64,000 nt of DNA from Paracidovorax cattleyae (GTDB lineage: Bacteria > Pseudomonadota > Gammaproteobacteria > Burkholderiales > Burkholderiaceae_C), in the NCBI RefSeq assembly GCF_900104515.1, contig NZ_FNJL01000002.1, forward strand, positions 62,001 to 126,000. The letters are read 5' to 3'. The translations under genes and the position numbers were made by a program. Under the pieces are notes generated by a model. The model ran no database searches. It worked only from the letters and a program-made list of their open reading frames with translations, and was not told the DNA's origin. Shown here one piece after another: positions 1 to 8,546 of the stretch. The first letter of the stretch is position 1. Each line of letters opens with the position of its first letter.

Positions 1-18
1 GCAAGGCGACTGGGCGTA

Positions 19-182
19 GCAAGGCCGGGGCCTTGCAAGCACGGGCAACGCTGCAAACGGCCCCTTCGCGGAGCAACCCGAAGGGAAGCTCATCACAGCC
101 CGCCCCCCGGCGTTGCGCGCCTTGCACGTGTGGCCACACGCACGGCGTCGCGCGCCTTGATGGGCGGGCTGTGATGAGCTTC
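19..182. repeat. Palindrome-rich intergenic repeat beside the siderophore genes
   Basis: Several inverted repeats are packed into about 165 bp. An 8-bp stem lies at 19-26/29-36. A 7-bp stem lies at 62-68/79-85. A perfect 21-bp inverted repeat pairs 85-105 with 162-182. Inside its 56-bp loop sits the 14-bp perfect palindrome CGTGTGGCCACACG (127-140), and the 10-mer GCGCGCCTTG occurs directly repeated at 115-124 and 150-159. No convincing gene covers this stretch. It lies just downstream of the formyltransferase stop codon (transcribed leftward), so it could end that transcript. The nested architecture looks more like a dispersed REP/MITE-like element than a simple terminator. Function is not established. 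Confidence 0.6.
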
Positions 183-210
183 GCGACCCCTTGCATAGCG
201 TTAACAGGCC

Positions 211-1059
211 CTAGGCGGGGCGGGGCGCGCCCGACAGGTGGGGGGCCAGCAGCTGCAGGCCCTGGTGGAGCGCGGGGAACAGGCTGCGGTGGAAGTTGTT
301 CCAGCGCAGCTCCAGGATCGTGTCGGCCGGGTCGATTGGCGTGCCCAGCACGTCGTGGATGACTTCACCCGAGTCGATCCCGTCGTCCACGTAGTGCAGC
401 GACGCACCGGTCCGCAGGATGGGCGTGACCGGCTCCGTGGCCATGCGCTGCCAGTCGGTCACGCGCTCGCCGCGGGCCCCGTGCAGGGCGTCCAGCGTGG
501 CGTGCGCGCCGCGGCGCCGGTAGGGCGACTCCAGCCGGGTGATGCCCGGATGGATGTTCACGATGCGGCGCTGGAACGGCGCACCGGGCTGCACCAGCGC
601 ATCCAGGATGACCAGCAGGCCGTCGAGCACCACGATGTCGGCCTGCAGCGATTCGAGCGTGCGCTGCAGCGCGGCCTCGAAAGCCTGCTTGCCGGCCGCG
701 CGGCCCGGATCGGCCAGGGGCAGGCGGCGGTACTCGGACGGCACCGGCCGCAGCAGGTCGCGCAGCTTGCGGTCCTGGGTGGCGAGTTCGTGCGGGAAGA
801 TCCAGCGCTCGCCCGGCGTGCATGCGAAGCCGTAGCCGTCCAGCGCCGCGCGGTCCCGCGGCGATTGCGGGTCGTCGTCGAACACGATGCCCTCCAGGGA
901 GTAGGCTTCCCCGAGCGGCGTGGTGTCGAGCGCGTGCGCCAGGTATTCGAGCGGGGAGGGCATGTAGCGCCGCCCGCCGCGGTAGTCGATGAACTGGCCG
1001 GCCTGGTCGGCGGCCGCGTTGCGCAGGGACAGTATGTAAACGAGCTTGGCCTGTGGCAT
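211..1059 (-). CDS. N5-hydroxyornithine formyltransferase (siderophore)
   Basis: A 282-residue formyltransferase-fold protein. It probably transfers a formyl group from 10-formyl-tetrahydrofolate to N5-hydroxyornithine, giving the N-formyl hydroxamate used in siderophores such as ornibactin and malleobactin. The catalytic motif NIHPG starts near residue 168, and the conserved aspartate follows in DGIDSGE near 229. Both are typical of the formyltransferase superfamily. The ATG at 1059 was chosen because the N-terminus MPQAKLVYIL starts directly at the first beta strand; the reading frame stays open far upstream but only as antisense noise. The ornithine monooxygenase, exporter and PPTase nearby support a siderophore role rather than a role in purine synthesis or fMet-tRNA formation. 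Family assignment is firm; the exact siderophore is inferred. Confidence 0.82.
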   Translation of the reverse strand: MPQAKLVYILSLRNAAADQAGQFIDYRGGRRYMPSPLEYLAHALDTTPLGEAYSLEGIVFDDDPQSPRDRAALDGYGFACTPGERWIFPHELATQDRKLRDLLRPVPSEYRRLPLADPGRAAGKQAFEAALQRTLESLQADIVVLDGLLVILDALVQPGAPFQRRIVNIHPGITRLESPYRRRGAHATLDALHGARGERVTDWQRMATEPVTPILRTGASLHYVDDGIDSGEVIHDVLGTPIDPADTILELRWNNFHRSLFPALHQGLQLLAPHLSGAPRPA

Positions 1060-1142
1060 GGAAGGGCAGGGGTTGGAGGTCGGAACGTTCTGAAAAAATG
1101 AGTGGATCGCGCAGCGTCGCGGTGGTGTGCCTTCGGGCCGCT

Positions 1143-1970
1143 TCAGGCCGGGCCGGCCGGCTGCGCGTCCGGTGTGCCGGCGCAGGCACCCGGGCTGCGC
1201 CCGGCCGGCGGTGCGCGGTGCCGCGGGTCCAGCGGGCAGCGGCCGCAGTAGCCTTCGCCGGGCAGGCGGTAGTACAGGCAGCACTCGCGGTGCAGCGCCA
1301 CGGATTCGGTGCCCTGCGCGGTGGCCATCGCCACCACGCGGCGCGGGCGGCACAGTGGATTGGCGCGCGGTCCGCCGGCGGCGGGCCATGCGGGCGCCTG
1401 CAGCAGGTCGGCGGCATCCTGCGCGATCGCGGGCTGGTGCGGCGCGAGCCGCACCGCCTGCTCCAGCACCGCTTCCAGGTGCCGCGCCGCATTGCTCCAC
1501 AGCACCTTCTGCGGCACGCGCGCCACCTGCTCCAGGGCCGTGAACAGGGGCGCCCAGTGCTGCCAGACCAGCAGCGCATAGCGCTGCGCGGCGGGGGCGC
1601 CCGGCAGTGCGGTGCCGATGCCGGCCAGGTGGACGCCGCGCACCCGCCCGTCCGCGGCCAGGTCCAGGTGCAGCCCCTGCAGTCCCACGGGAAACACATG
1701 CCCCAGCACGCTCGCGGCCGCGGCCACCGGCGGCGCCAGCACGCCCAGGGTGTCCAGCACCCAGGCCGAGGCGGCCGCGCGCAGGTCCTTCGCCGCCGGC
1801 CCCTGCAGCCCCCACACCGCGGCGGCGTACCGGCGCAGCAGGCCCTCCAATTGCGCCGGCTCGAGCAGCCGCGCACCGGGCCACGCGCCCTCGGGCGCAG
1901 GCCCGGCATGCAGCCGCTGCGCGAGCGGGGCGAGCGCGCCCGGAAAAAGCGGCCGCAGCAATTCGATCAT
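1143..1970 (-). CDS. FhuF-like siderophore-iron reductase
   Basis: A 275-residue cytosolic protein that ends in the [2Fe-2S] ligand set of FhuF-type ferric-siderophore reductases. Cys230-Cys231, Cys242 and Cys245 form CC-x10-C-x2-C within ECCLYYRLPGEGYCGRC. It would reduce the imported ferric hydroxamate so that iron is released. The remaining sequence is Ala/Arg-rich, as is common in beta-proteobacterial members. The start at 1970 (MIELLRPLFPG) gives the family's usual length; upstream in-frame ATGs exist but add basic, non-conserved sequence. It lies 83 bp upstream of the formyltransferase on the same strand and is divergent from the ABC exporter, with about 214 bp between them. No clear Fur box was seen in that divergent region. 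Confidence 0.78.
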   Translation of the reverse strand: MIELLRPLFPGALAPLAQRLHAGPAPEGAWPGARLLEPAQLEGLLRRYAAAVWGLQGPAAKDLRAAASAWVLDTLGVLAPPVAAAASVLGHVFPVGLQGLHLDLAADGRVRGVHLAGIGTALPGAPAAQRYALLVWQHWAPLFTALEQVARVPQKVLWSNAARHLEAVLEQAVRLAPHQPAIAQDAADLLQAPAWPAAGGPRANPLCRPRRVVAMATAQGTESVALHRECCLYYRLPGEGYCGRCPLDPRHRAPPAGRSPGACAGTPDAQPAGPA

Positions 1971-2184
1971 GGCGCGCGAACCCCGGCACGCCGGGCGGGG
2001 ATGGAAGAGGGCGCGAAGGCGCAGTGCATTCCAAGGTGACGATCCAGCGCGGCGCTTGTTCATCCGCTCTGCGTGCGTCGGCGTTGGACACCCCTGCGCA
2101 TGAACATCCCCGCGCCCGCAGCGTCTTTGGAGCAGGCGTCCCGCCTTGCAACCAGCCCTCGACGGGCGGAAAGAGATCTTGCGC

Positions 2185-3879
2185 ATGACTGCAGCCCCCG
2201 CTCCGCGTGCCCCGGCTTCCGAGGTGGCGCGGCTTCTACGGCCCTTCCTCCAGTGGATCGCCCTCTCCACGGCGTGCGGCCTCGCCGCCGGCATCGCCAC
2301 CGTGCTGCTGCTGCGCACGGTCAACGACGTGCTGCACCGCAACGGCGGCATGTCCGGCGGCATGCTGTGGACCTTCGTGGCCTTGTGCGCCGCCGCCCTC
2401 TTCGGGCGCCTGGTGGCCGACGTTTCCACCAACTATGTCGGCCAGAAACTGGTGGCGCAGGTGCGCGTCGGCCTGGCGCAGAAAATCCTGTCGGCCCCCA
2501 TCGACGCGCTGGAGCGCTACCGCACCCACCGCCTGATGCCCGTGCTGTCGCAGGACGTGGACATGATCAGCGACGCCGCCTTCGTGCTGTCGTCCGCGCT
2601 CATCGCCTCGGCCGTAATGCTGGGCTGCCTCGTGTACATGGCCTGGCTGTCCCTGCCGCTCTTCGGGCTGGTGGTGCTGGCGCTGGCCATCGGCGCCAGC
2701 CTCCAGGTGGTGGCGCAGACGCGGGCCGAAAAAGGCTTCTGGAAGGCCCGCGAGCACGAAGACAACCTGCACAAAGCCTACCGTGCCATCAGCGAAGGCG
2801 CGAAGGAGCTGCGCATGCACCGCGAGCGCCGCGCCCGCATGCTGGACGGGCAGGTGGAGCGCATCGTGGCCCAGATCCGCCAGGTCAATGGCCGCGCCAT
2901 CAACACCTACGTCACCGCCACCGCCTTCGGCTCCGCGCTGTTCTTCCTGCTCATCGCCATGATCCTCGGCTGGGCCGCCTTCCAGCCCACCGAGCCGGCG
3001 GTGCTCAGCGGCTTCGCGCTGGTGCTGCTCTTCCTCAAGGGCCCCATCGACCAGATCGCCGCCACGCTGCCCCACATGGGCCGCGCCAAGGTGGCCTTCC
3101 TACGCATCGCCGACCTGTCGGCGCGCTTCGCCACGCCTGAACCCCACCTGCACCAGGACCGCCCGGCCCCCGCCCCCGTGCTGCACGAAGGCATCTCGCT
3201 GCAGGGCGTGCGCTATGCCTTCGAGGCGCCCGCCGATGGCGGCGAGCCATTCTCGCTCGGCCCCGTGGATCTGGAGCTGCGCCGCGGCGAGATGGTCTTC
3301 ATCGTCGGCGACAACGGCTCGGGCAAGACCACCCTCATCAAGCTGCTGCTGGGCCTGTATGCGCCGCAGGAGGGCGAGGTGCTGATCGACGGCGTGGCCG
3401 TCACCCCGCAGTCGCGCGACGACTACCGGCAGCTCTTCACCACCGTGCTCTCGGACTTCTACCTCTTCGAGGACCTGGCCGGTGCAGGCGAGGGCGGGGC
3501 GGGCATGGCGGCCCTGCCCGAGGCCGCGCGCCCCTACCTGGAGCGCCTGGAGATCGCGCACAAGGTCAGCATCCAGGACGGCGCCTTCAGCACCGTGGAC
3601 CTGTCCACCGGCCAGCGCAAGCGCCTCGCGCTGGTGCACGCCTACCTCGAGGGCCGCCCGGTCATGGTGTTCGACGAATGGGCCGCGGACCAGGACCCGG
3701 CCTTCCGCCATCTCTTCTACACCGAACTGCTGCCCGAGCTGCGCGCCAAGGGCCACCTGCTGGTCGTGATCTCCCACGACGACCGCTACTTCCACCTGGC
3801 CGACCGCGTCGTCCACATGAGCGCGGGCCGCATCGCCGACAACCGCGTGCGCGCCGGCCGCGAAACCCTGGCCGCCTGA
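2185..3879 (+). CDS. PvdE-type cyclic peptide/siderophore ABC exporter
   Basis: A fused permease-ATPase of 564 residues in the PvdE/YojI (cyclic peptide export) family. Roughly residues 1-320 form the six-helix transmembrane half, followed by the nucleotide-binding domain. Walker A GDNGSGKTT lies near 375-383, the signature is the variant LSTGQ near 473, Walker B VMVFDE is near 493-498, and the switch region is VISHDD near 528. The LSTGQ variant and the DEWAADQDP sequence after Walker B are characteristic of this family. The ATG at 2185 was chosen for its upstream purine-rich GGAAAGAGA; the in-frame ATG at 2146 lacks a ribosome-binding site. In Pseudomonas, PvdE moves the peptide precursor into the periplasm, and the same job is inferred here from the siderophore neighbours. 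Confidence 0.85.
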   Translation: MTAAPAPRAPASEVARLLRPFLQWIALSTACGLAAGIATVLLLRTVNDVLHRNGGMSGGMLWTFVALCAAALFGRLVADVSTNYVGQKLVAQVRVGLAQKILSAPIDALERYRTHRLMPVLSQDVDMISDAAFVLSSALIASAVMLGCLVYMAWLSLPLFGLVVLALAIGASLQVVAQTRAEKGFWKAREHEDNLHKAYRAISEGAKELRMHRERRARMLDGQVERIVAQIRQVNGRAINTYVTATAFGSALFFLLIAMILGWAAFQPTEPAVLSGFALVLLFLKGPIDQIAATLPHMGRAKVAFLRIADLSARFATPEPHLHQDRPAPAPVLHEGISLQGVRYAFEAPADGGEPFSLGPVDLELRRGEMVFIVGDNGSGKTTLIKLLLGLYAPQEGEVLIDGVAVTPQSRDDYRQLFTTVLSDFYLFEDLAGAGEGGAGMAALPEAARPYLERLEIAHKVSIQDGAFSTVDLSTGQRKRLALVHAYLEGRPVMVFDEWAADQDPAFRHLFYTELLPELRAKGHLLVVISHDDRYFHLADRVVHMSAGRIADNRVRAGRETLAA

Positions 3880-3945
3880 CCGTCCGAATCCCGGTGCGGC
3901 CGCGAGCCGGCCGGCCAGTCCCTTTTTCAAAGGAGTTGTCATCCC

Positions 3946-5304
3946 ATGCAGCACATCCATGACCTGATCGGTATCGGCTTCGGCCCCTCCAACGTGGGGC
4001 TGGCCATCGCGCTCGAAGAACACCGCGGCGCCCACGGCCGCGCGCCGCAGGCCTTCTTCATCGAGCGCCAGCCATCCTTCGCGTGGCATCCGCACATGCT
4101 GCTGGACCATGCGCACATGCAGATCTCCTTCCTCAAGGACCTCGCCACGCTGCGCAATCCGCAAAGCCGCTTCACCTTCCTCAACTACCTGCACGAGCAG
4201 GGCCGGCTGCAGGACTTCATCAACCTCAAGAGCTTCTATCCCAGCCGCCACGAGTTCAACGACTACCTGGGCTGGGCCGCGCGCCAGTTCGAGGGCCAGT
4301 GCGCCTACGGCGAAGAGGTGTTCGAGGTCCTGCCGGAGCCCGGCCCGGACGGCGTGGTCGAACAGCTGCGCGTGCGATCGCGCAACGCGGCCGGCCGCGT
4401 GCAGGAGCGCCTGGCGCGCAACCTCATCGTGGGCGTGGGCGGCACCGCGCGCATCCCCGAAGTGTTCCGCGGCCTGCACGGCGACCCGCGCGTGTTCCAT
4501 TCCAGCACCTACCTGCGCGACATCGCCCGCCAGGGCGCGGCGCGCAGCATCGCCCTGATCGGGGCCGGGCAGAGCGCCGCGGAAATCTTCATGGACCTGC
4601 AGGGCCGCGCCCATGCGCCCGAAGTGGACTGGGCGATGCGTGCGCGCGCCATCCGCCCCTCCGACGACAGCCCCTTCGTCAACGAGATCTTCAACGCCGA
4701 CTTCACCGACTACATGTTCGGCCGCTCCGGCCCGGAGCGCGAATCGCTGCTGCGCGAATACGCCCACACCAACTACGCCGTGGCCGACCTGGAACTGATC
4801 CAGCAGGTCTTCAAGACCTTCTACGAACAGCGCGTGACCGGCGGCCGGCGCCTGCGCATGCTGCGCCAGCACGAAGTGCGCGCCGCCCGCGCCGATGCCT
4901 CCGGCGTCTATTTCACCTTCCATGACCGCGAATCCGGCGAGGAAAGCACGGTGCGCTACGACGCCGCCGTGCTGGCCACGGGCTACGAACGCGCCGCCCA
5001 CCGCGACGTGCTCGCGCCGCTGGCCCCATACCTGGGCGATTTCACCGTGGACCGCCACTACCGCGTGCAGACGGCCCCGGGCTTCCGGCCCGCGATCTTC
5101 CTGCAGGGCGCCTGCGAATCCAGCCACGGCCTGAGCGACACGCTGCTGTCCGTCACCGCCGTCCGCACCGGGGAAATCGGCCAGGTACTCGCCGCCGCGC
5201 TGCCGCCGGCCCGGGAGCCGCTGCGCACGCGCGGCCCGGATGCCCCGGCGCGCGGCAGCGCGGGGGATGCCGAGCGGGAGACGCAGCACCTGCATGTGGC
5301 CTGA
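3946..5304 (+). CDS. L-ornithine N5-monooxygenase (PvdA/SidA family)
   Basis: An FAD- and NADPH-dependent N-hydroxylating monooxygenase of 452 residues. It converts L-ornithine to N5-hydroxyornithine, the committed step in hydroxamate siderophore assembly. The FAD motif GIGFGPSN is at residues 9-16, the NADPH motif GAGQSAAE is near 205-212, and the C-terminal ATGY substrate/FAD motif is near 344-347. Length matches PvdA (about 440 residues). It begins 66 bp after the exporter, with the strong Shine-Dalgarno AAAGGAG upstream of ATG 3946, so it is probably cotranscribed. Its product would feed the formyltransferase encoded at the left of the cluster. The C-terminal 40 residues are Arg/Ala-rich and unlikely to be catalytic. 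Confidence 0.92.
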   Translation: MQHIHDLIGIGFGPSNVGLAIALEEHRGAHGRAPQAFFIERQPSFAWHPHMLLDHAHMQISFLKDLATLRNPQSRFTFLNYLHEQGRLQDFINLKSFYPSRHEFNDYLGWAARQFEGQCAYGEEVFEVLPEPGPDGVVEQLRVRSRNAAGRVQERLARNLIVGVGGTARIPEVFRGLHGDPRVFHSSTYLRDIARQGAARSIALIGAGQSAAEIFMDLQGRAHAPEVDWAMRARAIRPSDDSPFVNEIFNADFTDYMFGRSGPERESLLREYAHTNYAVADLELIQQVFKTFYEQRVTGGRRLRMLRQHEVRAARADASGVYFTFHDRESGEESTVRYDAAVLATGYERAAHRDVLAPLAPYLGDFTVDRHYRVQTAPGFRPAIFLQGACESSHGLSDTLLSVTAVRTGEIGQVLAAALPPAREPLRTRGPDAPARGSAGDAERETQHLHVA

Positions 5305-5361
5305 GGGCGCCGGGGCCGTGCCCGGCACCGGCAGAGCGGGGCCGCGGCGCATGCCCCCGCC

Positions 5362-6111
5362 ATGCGGACAATCCGGGCCATGCCGCCATCGCCCATGACC
5401 CTGCCCGTTCCGTGGCCCCTGCCGCCGGAGGTGCCGCCCGCCCTCCGTGCCTGGCGTGTCCCGCTCCATCTGGAGGCACCCATCCCCGCGGATGACTGGG
5501 CCGTGCTTTCCCCCGCCGAAGCCGACCGCGCGGCGCGCCTGCGCCAGCCCGCCGACCGCGTGCGCTCCGCCTGCACCCGGGCCGCGCTGCGCCGCCTGCT
5601 GGGTGAGCGCATGGGCCTGCCCCCGCAGGACGTGCCCCTGGCCGCCGGCGCCCATGGCCGGCCGGCACTTGCGGGGCTGGTGGGACGGGAGCGGCTGGAT
5701 TTCAACGTCTCGCACTCCGGCGCATACGCGCTCATCGCCCTGGCGGAAAGCCCCTGGTCCGTGGGTGTGGACGTGGAGCGCTGCGACGCCTTTGGCGCGC
5801 ACGGCCTGGCGGACCTTGCCGCGCTCGAATCCCTGGTCCTGTCCGCCCGCGAGCGGGCCGCATCGCCTGCCGCACGCCCGGATTTCCCCACCTCATGGAC
5901 CGTGAAGGAAGCGGTCCTCAAATGCCTGGGGCTCGGCGTGGCCGAGCACCTGCCGCACGTCTGCGTGGCGCGGCGGGCGGCCGGTGGGGTAGGCGTGGTA
6001 TTGGAGGGCCCGCTGCAGGACTCGGCCTTACAGGCCTGCGTGCTCGCCGCGCCACCCGGCTACGCCGCCGCCCTGGCCTGGGCCGAGGCGGAAGCCGGCA
6101 CTCCCCGCTGA
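5362..6111 (+). CDS. Sfp-type 4'-phosphopantetheinyl transferase
   Basis: A 249-residue PPTase that would attach the phosphopantetheine arm of CoA to peptidyl carrier domains of the siderophore NRPS. Core motifs are visible in order: FNVSHSG near residue 114, the Mg-binding GVDVERC near 134-140, and WTVKEAVLKCLGLG near 179-192. These define the Sfp/EntD/PcpS superfamily. Three in-frame ATGs (5362, 5380, 5395) are possible starts; the conserved part begins well after all of them, so the first 11 residues are uncertain. It lies 57 bp after the monooxygenase on the same strand and probably ends the same operon. The NRPS it should act on is not in this window. Confidence 0.87.
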   Translation: MRTIRAMPPSPMTLPVPWPLPPEVPPALRAWRVPLHLEAPIPADDWAVLSPAEADRAARLRQPADRVRSACTRAALRRLLGERMGLPPQDVPLAAGAHGRPALAGLVGRERLDFNVSHSGAYALIALAESPWSVGVDVERCDAFGAHGLADLAALESLVLSARERAASPAARPDFPTSWTVKEAVLKCLGLGVAEHLPHVCVARRAAGGVGVVLEGPLQDSALQACVLAAPPGYAAALAWAEAEAGTPR

Positions 6112-6180
6112 CCGGGCACGCCGTTTGCCGCATGCCGGGGGAGGGGAGGCGCATCGGCAAATTTGCAGCAAGGAGCGACC

Positions 6181-6312
6181 ATGCCCGCCACGAATTCCCG
6201 CACCCCCTGGACTTTCCCGACGGCCGACGCCCATCCCTCACCTGAAGCTGCCCCGCTTCCAAGGACGGTTATCGGCTTGATTCTCAAGCCGGGATTTGGT
6301 CTTTCTCGTTGA
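6181..6312 (+). pseudogene. 5' fragment of an unidentified gene cut by an IS3-type remnant
   Basis: A good ribosome-binding site (AAGGAG, ending 6 bases before the ATG) precedes ATG 6181. The frame reads MPATNSRTPWTFPTADAHPS before meeting, at about 6243, the sequence TGAAGCTGCCCC that looks like an IS3-family terminal repeat. The remaining codons to the stop at 6312 are probably insertion-sequence DNA. About 20 genuine residues remain, too few to identify. The position directly behind the PPTase suggests a former member or neighbour of the siderophore operon. This is an inference from the signal for translation start and the insertion point only. Confidence 0.35.
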
Positions 6313-6390
6313 TCTCTGTTGCCTGACACGCCTGTGCGACGACGCGGCGCTCGAACTCCACGGGTGAGTGGTGGCACAGGCCGGCCTTGC
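6243..6390 (-). mobile_element. IS3-family transposase C-terminal remnant
   Basis: On the minus strand the sequence encodes a transposase tail containing HHSPVEFERRV and ending EKDQIPA with a stop at 6284-6286. The S-P-V-E-F-E-R block is the conserved end of IS3-family OrfB (IS51/IS407-like) transposases. Downstream of that stop, the outer edge reads TGAAGCTGCCCCGC from 6243, the usual form of an IS3 terminal inverted repeat. Everything upstream of the tail (rest of OrfB, OrfA, the other end) is missing, and the fragment abuts the cheW remnant. It cannot be mobile by itself. Confidence 0.6.
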
Positions 6391-6428
6391 GTGGTTCGAG
6401 TGGCGCGCGCAGCGGCGCCCGAGGTCGA

Positions 6429-6738
6429 TCAGTGAACGACAGCGTCCAGCAGGCCCATTTCTGGGCTGCTCATCAACGCCAATATGTCGCCGAGGATGAG
6501 CATGCGCTCCTGGTCACCAGTCTTGACGCAGCCGATGCCGTCGGAGACCGAGTCCACCCCCGCACCGATCACCCGGCCGCGCACGTTGAGAACGATGACG
6601 ACCGTGAAGTCGTTGTACTCGGAGGCGGAAACTCAGGAATTCGCTGGGCAGTGCGATGGCCGTTCGGGCGGCTGTCGCTGCGGTGGACGCGCCGGAAGCG
6701 CGAGCGGCCACGGGCCGCTCTTCAAGAATGGCAGTCAT
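6429..6738 (-). pseudogene. cheW: cheW remnant with internal deletions
   Basis: The minus strand from ATG 6738 reads an Ala-rich leader and then PSEFLSFRL, the start of the CheW fold. A deletion/frameshift near 6620 follows, and the adjacent frame continues YNDFTVVIVLNVRGRVIG and DSVSD, the CheW core. A second join leads directly to IGCVKTGDQERMLIL and LMSSPEMGLL, the CheW C-terminus, with a stop at 6429. Roughly half of the normal ~165 residues are missing, so no functional adaptor can be made. It sits immediately downstream of an intact chemoreceptor on the same strand, so the two were probably once a receptor-adaptor pair. Confidence 0.75.
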
Positions 6739-6797
6739 AGGGCGTCTACTTGTTGGGCTGTTGCAGTGGCGAGCGCGCAGGGTGTGGCGTGTCGCCG

Positions 6798-8546
6798 TCA
6801 GAACGAAGTCCAATCGTCGGTGCCCGTCTTTGTGCCAGCGCTGGCCGTCGTGGCAGCCTCCAGCGACTTGGCCGGTTCGGCAGGCGGCTTGGCCTTGAAT
6901 GCGGGCCGGGTAACGTTCTTGGCGCGGTCCGGCCCGCGGCGCTCACCGGTCGAGGCATTGGCAACTGCCGGCGCGGCGATGTAGGCCAACTGGCCCGAGA
7001 GCTTGAACACCGCCACAGCCTGCACCAACTGTTGCGCTTGGCCCTTCAGGCTTTCGGCAGCCGCAGCGCTCTCTTCAACCAGCGCCGCGTTCTGCTGCGT
7101 CGCCTGGTCCATCTGCCCGACGGCGTCGCCCACCTGAGAGATGCCCGAGCTCTGCTCCTGGCTGGCCGAGGAGATCTCGGCCACGATGTCGCTCACCCGC
7201 TTGATGGAGCCGACGATCTCGCCCATGGTCTTGCCGGCCTGGTCGACCAGCGCGGTGCCTTGCTCCACCTGCTCGACACTGCGTCCGATCAGGTTCTTGA
7301 TTTCTTTGGCCGCCTCGGCACTACGCTGCGCCAGGCTGCGCACTTCGCCGGCCACCACCGCGAAGCCGCGGCCTTGCTCACCGGCGCGCGCGGCTTCCAC
7401 CGCCGCGTTCAGCGCCAGGATGTTGGTCTGGAAAGCGATGCCATCGATCACGCCGATGATGTCGCCGATCTTGCGGCTGCTGTCGCTGATGCCCTGCATC
7501 GTGGTGACCACCTGGCCGACCACCTCGCCGCCCTTGGCTGCGACCTCGCTGGCGCCCTGCGCCAACTGGTTGGCCTGACGGGCGTTGTCGGCATTCTGCT
7601 TGACGGTGGAGCCCAACTGGTCCATCGATGCCGCGGTCTGCTGCAACCTGCTCGCCTGCTGCTCTGTCCTGCTGGACAGGTCCTGGTTGCCTTGCGCGAT
7701 TTCCGCGCTGGCCGTGGCCACGCTCTCCGCGTTGCCGCGCACGTTGCTCACTACGGCGGCCAGACTGTCTTGCATGCCGGCCAGGGCACGTTGCAGTTCG
7801 CCCACCTCATCATGGCGGTCGATCTCGATCTGTTCGCTCAAATCGCCCTGGGCGATGCGCTTGGAAATCAGCACGGCGCGGGCCAGTGGCTCTGACACGC
7901 TGCGGGCGACGACCCAGGCGACCACGATGCCGCTCACCAGGGCCAGCGCCATGGAGCCCAGCATCACGTACAGGAAGGTGGCAGCCTCCGCCATGGCTGT
8001 CTTGGTCTCTTGTTGGATGAGTGCCTCCTGATGATCGATCAGCGCGTTGATGGAGGCCAGCCAACGCACGTATTGGGGCTTGGCTTCGTTCCACAGCATG
8101 GTCATCGCGGCAGCCTTGTCGCCGGCGTCGGTCAGCGCAGCGATCTTCGTCGTCGTCGCGACTGTCGTCCGCTCGATGTCCTGGATGGCGCCGTACAAGC
8201 GCTCGAGCTCGGCCCGCTGCTTCGAGGCCGCGATCAGTGACTCCAGCGGTGTGGCTGACTTGGCATAGAAGCTAGCCAGTTCGTCGATGCGCGTCAGTTC
8301 CTTGCGCCGAACATCGACATCGCCAGCGAGGACGACGTCGCGGATGGCGATGGCCCGGTCATGGGCCGAACCACGGAAATTGATCGCGTAGCGCTGGACC
8401 TTTGCGTGCTCCTCGTTGACGATCGACAGGGCCGAATCTATCGCTCGTACCTTCCAGATCGCAATGCCAGCGACGACTGTCATGATGGCCAGCAAGAGCC
8501 CAAAGCCCAGGGCCATTCGCTTGGCCACCGTCAGATTCTTGAACAT
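6798..8546 (-). CDS. Methyl-accepting chemotaxis protein with C-terminal DWTSF tether
   Basis: A 582-residue chemoreceptor. TM1 spans about 11-33, a four-helix-bundle type periplasmic sensor runs to about 188, TM2 spans about 192-214, then a HAMP domain to about 265, and a cytoplasmic signalling hairpin whose tip [13 protein letters not shown] is near 370. Glu/Gln-rich methylation helices flank the tip. The C-terminus is a Lys/Pro/Ala linker ending in DWTSF, which resembles the NWETF-type pentapeptide that docks CheR and CheB. The start at 8546 has GGGGAG upstream; a farther in-frame ATG (8627) adds non-conserved sequence. The ligand is not predictable from sequence. The gene next to it is a dead cheW, so signalling must rely on CheW encoded elsewhere. 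Confidence 0.9.
   Translation of the reverse strand: MFKNLTVAKRMALGFGLLLAIMTVVAGIAIWKVRAIDSALSIVNEEHAKVQRYAINFRGSAHDRAIAIRDVVLAGDVDVRRKELTRIDELASFYAKSATPLESLIAASKQRAELERLYGAIQDIERTTVATTTKIAALTDAGDKAAAMTMLWNEAKPQYVRWLASINALIDHQEALIQQETKTAMAEAATFLYVMLGSMALALVSGIVVAWVVARSVSEPLARAVLISKRIAQGDLSEQIEIDRHDEVGELQRALAGMQDSLAAVVSNVRGNAESVATASAEIAQGNQDLSSRTEQQASRLQQTAASMDQLGSTVKQNADNARQANQLAQGASEVAAKGGEVVGQVVTTMQGISDSSRKIGDIIGVIDGIAFQTNILALNAAVEAARAGEQGRGFAVVAGEVRSLAQRSAEAAKEIKNLIGRSVEQVEQGTALVDQAGKTMGEIVGSIKRVSDIVAEISSASQEQSSGISQVGDAVGQMDQATQQNAALVEESAAAAESLKGQAQQLVQAVAVFKLSGQLAYIAAPAVANASTGERRGPDRAKNVTRPAFKAKPPAEPAKSLEAATTASAGTKTGTDDWTSF

Noticed and set aside
1971-2184. Search for a Fur box or iron-starvation sigma promoter between the FhuF-like gene and the exporter
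   Set aside because: The divergent region is GC-rich and no convincing Fur or ECF-sigma consensus was found by eye.
3100-5802. A 900-codon minus-strand open frame under the siderophore genes
   Set aside because: It is antisense to the exporter, monooxygenase and PPTase, all of which have clear motifs; no domain is visible in the antisense product.
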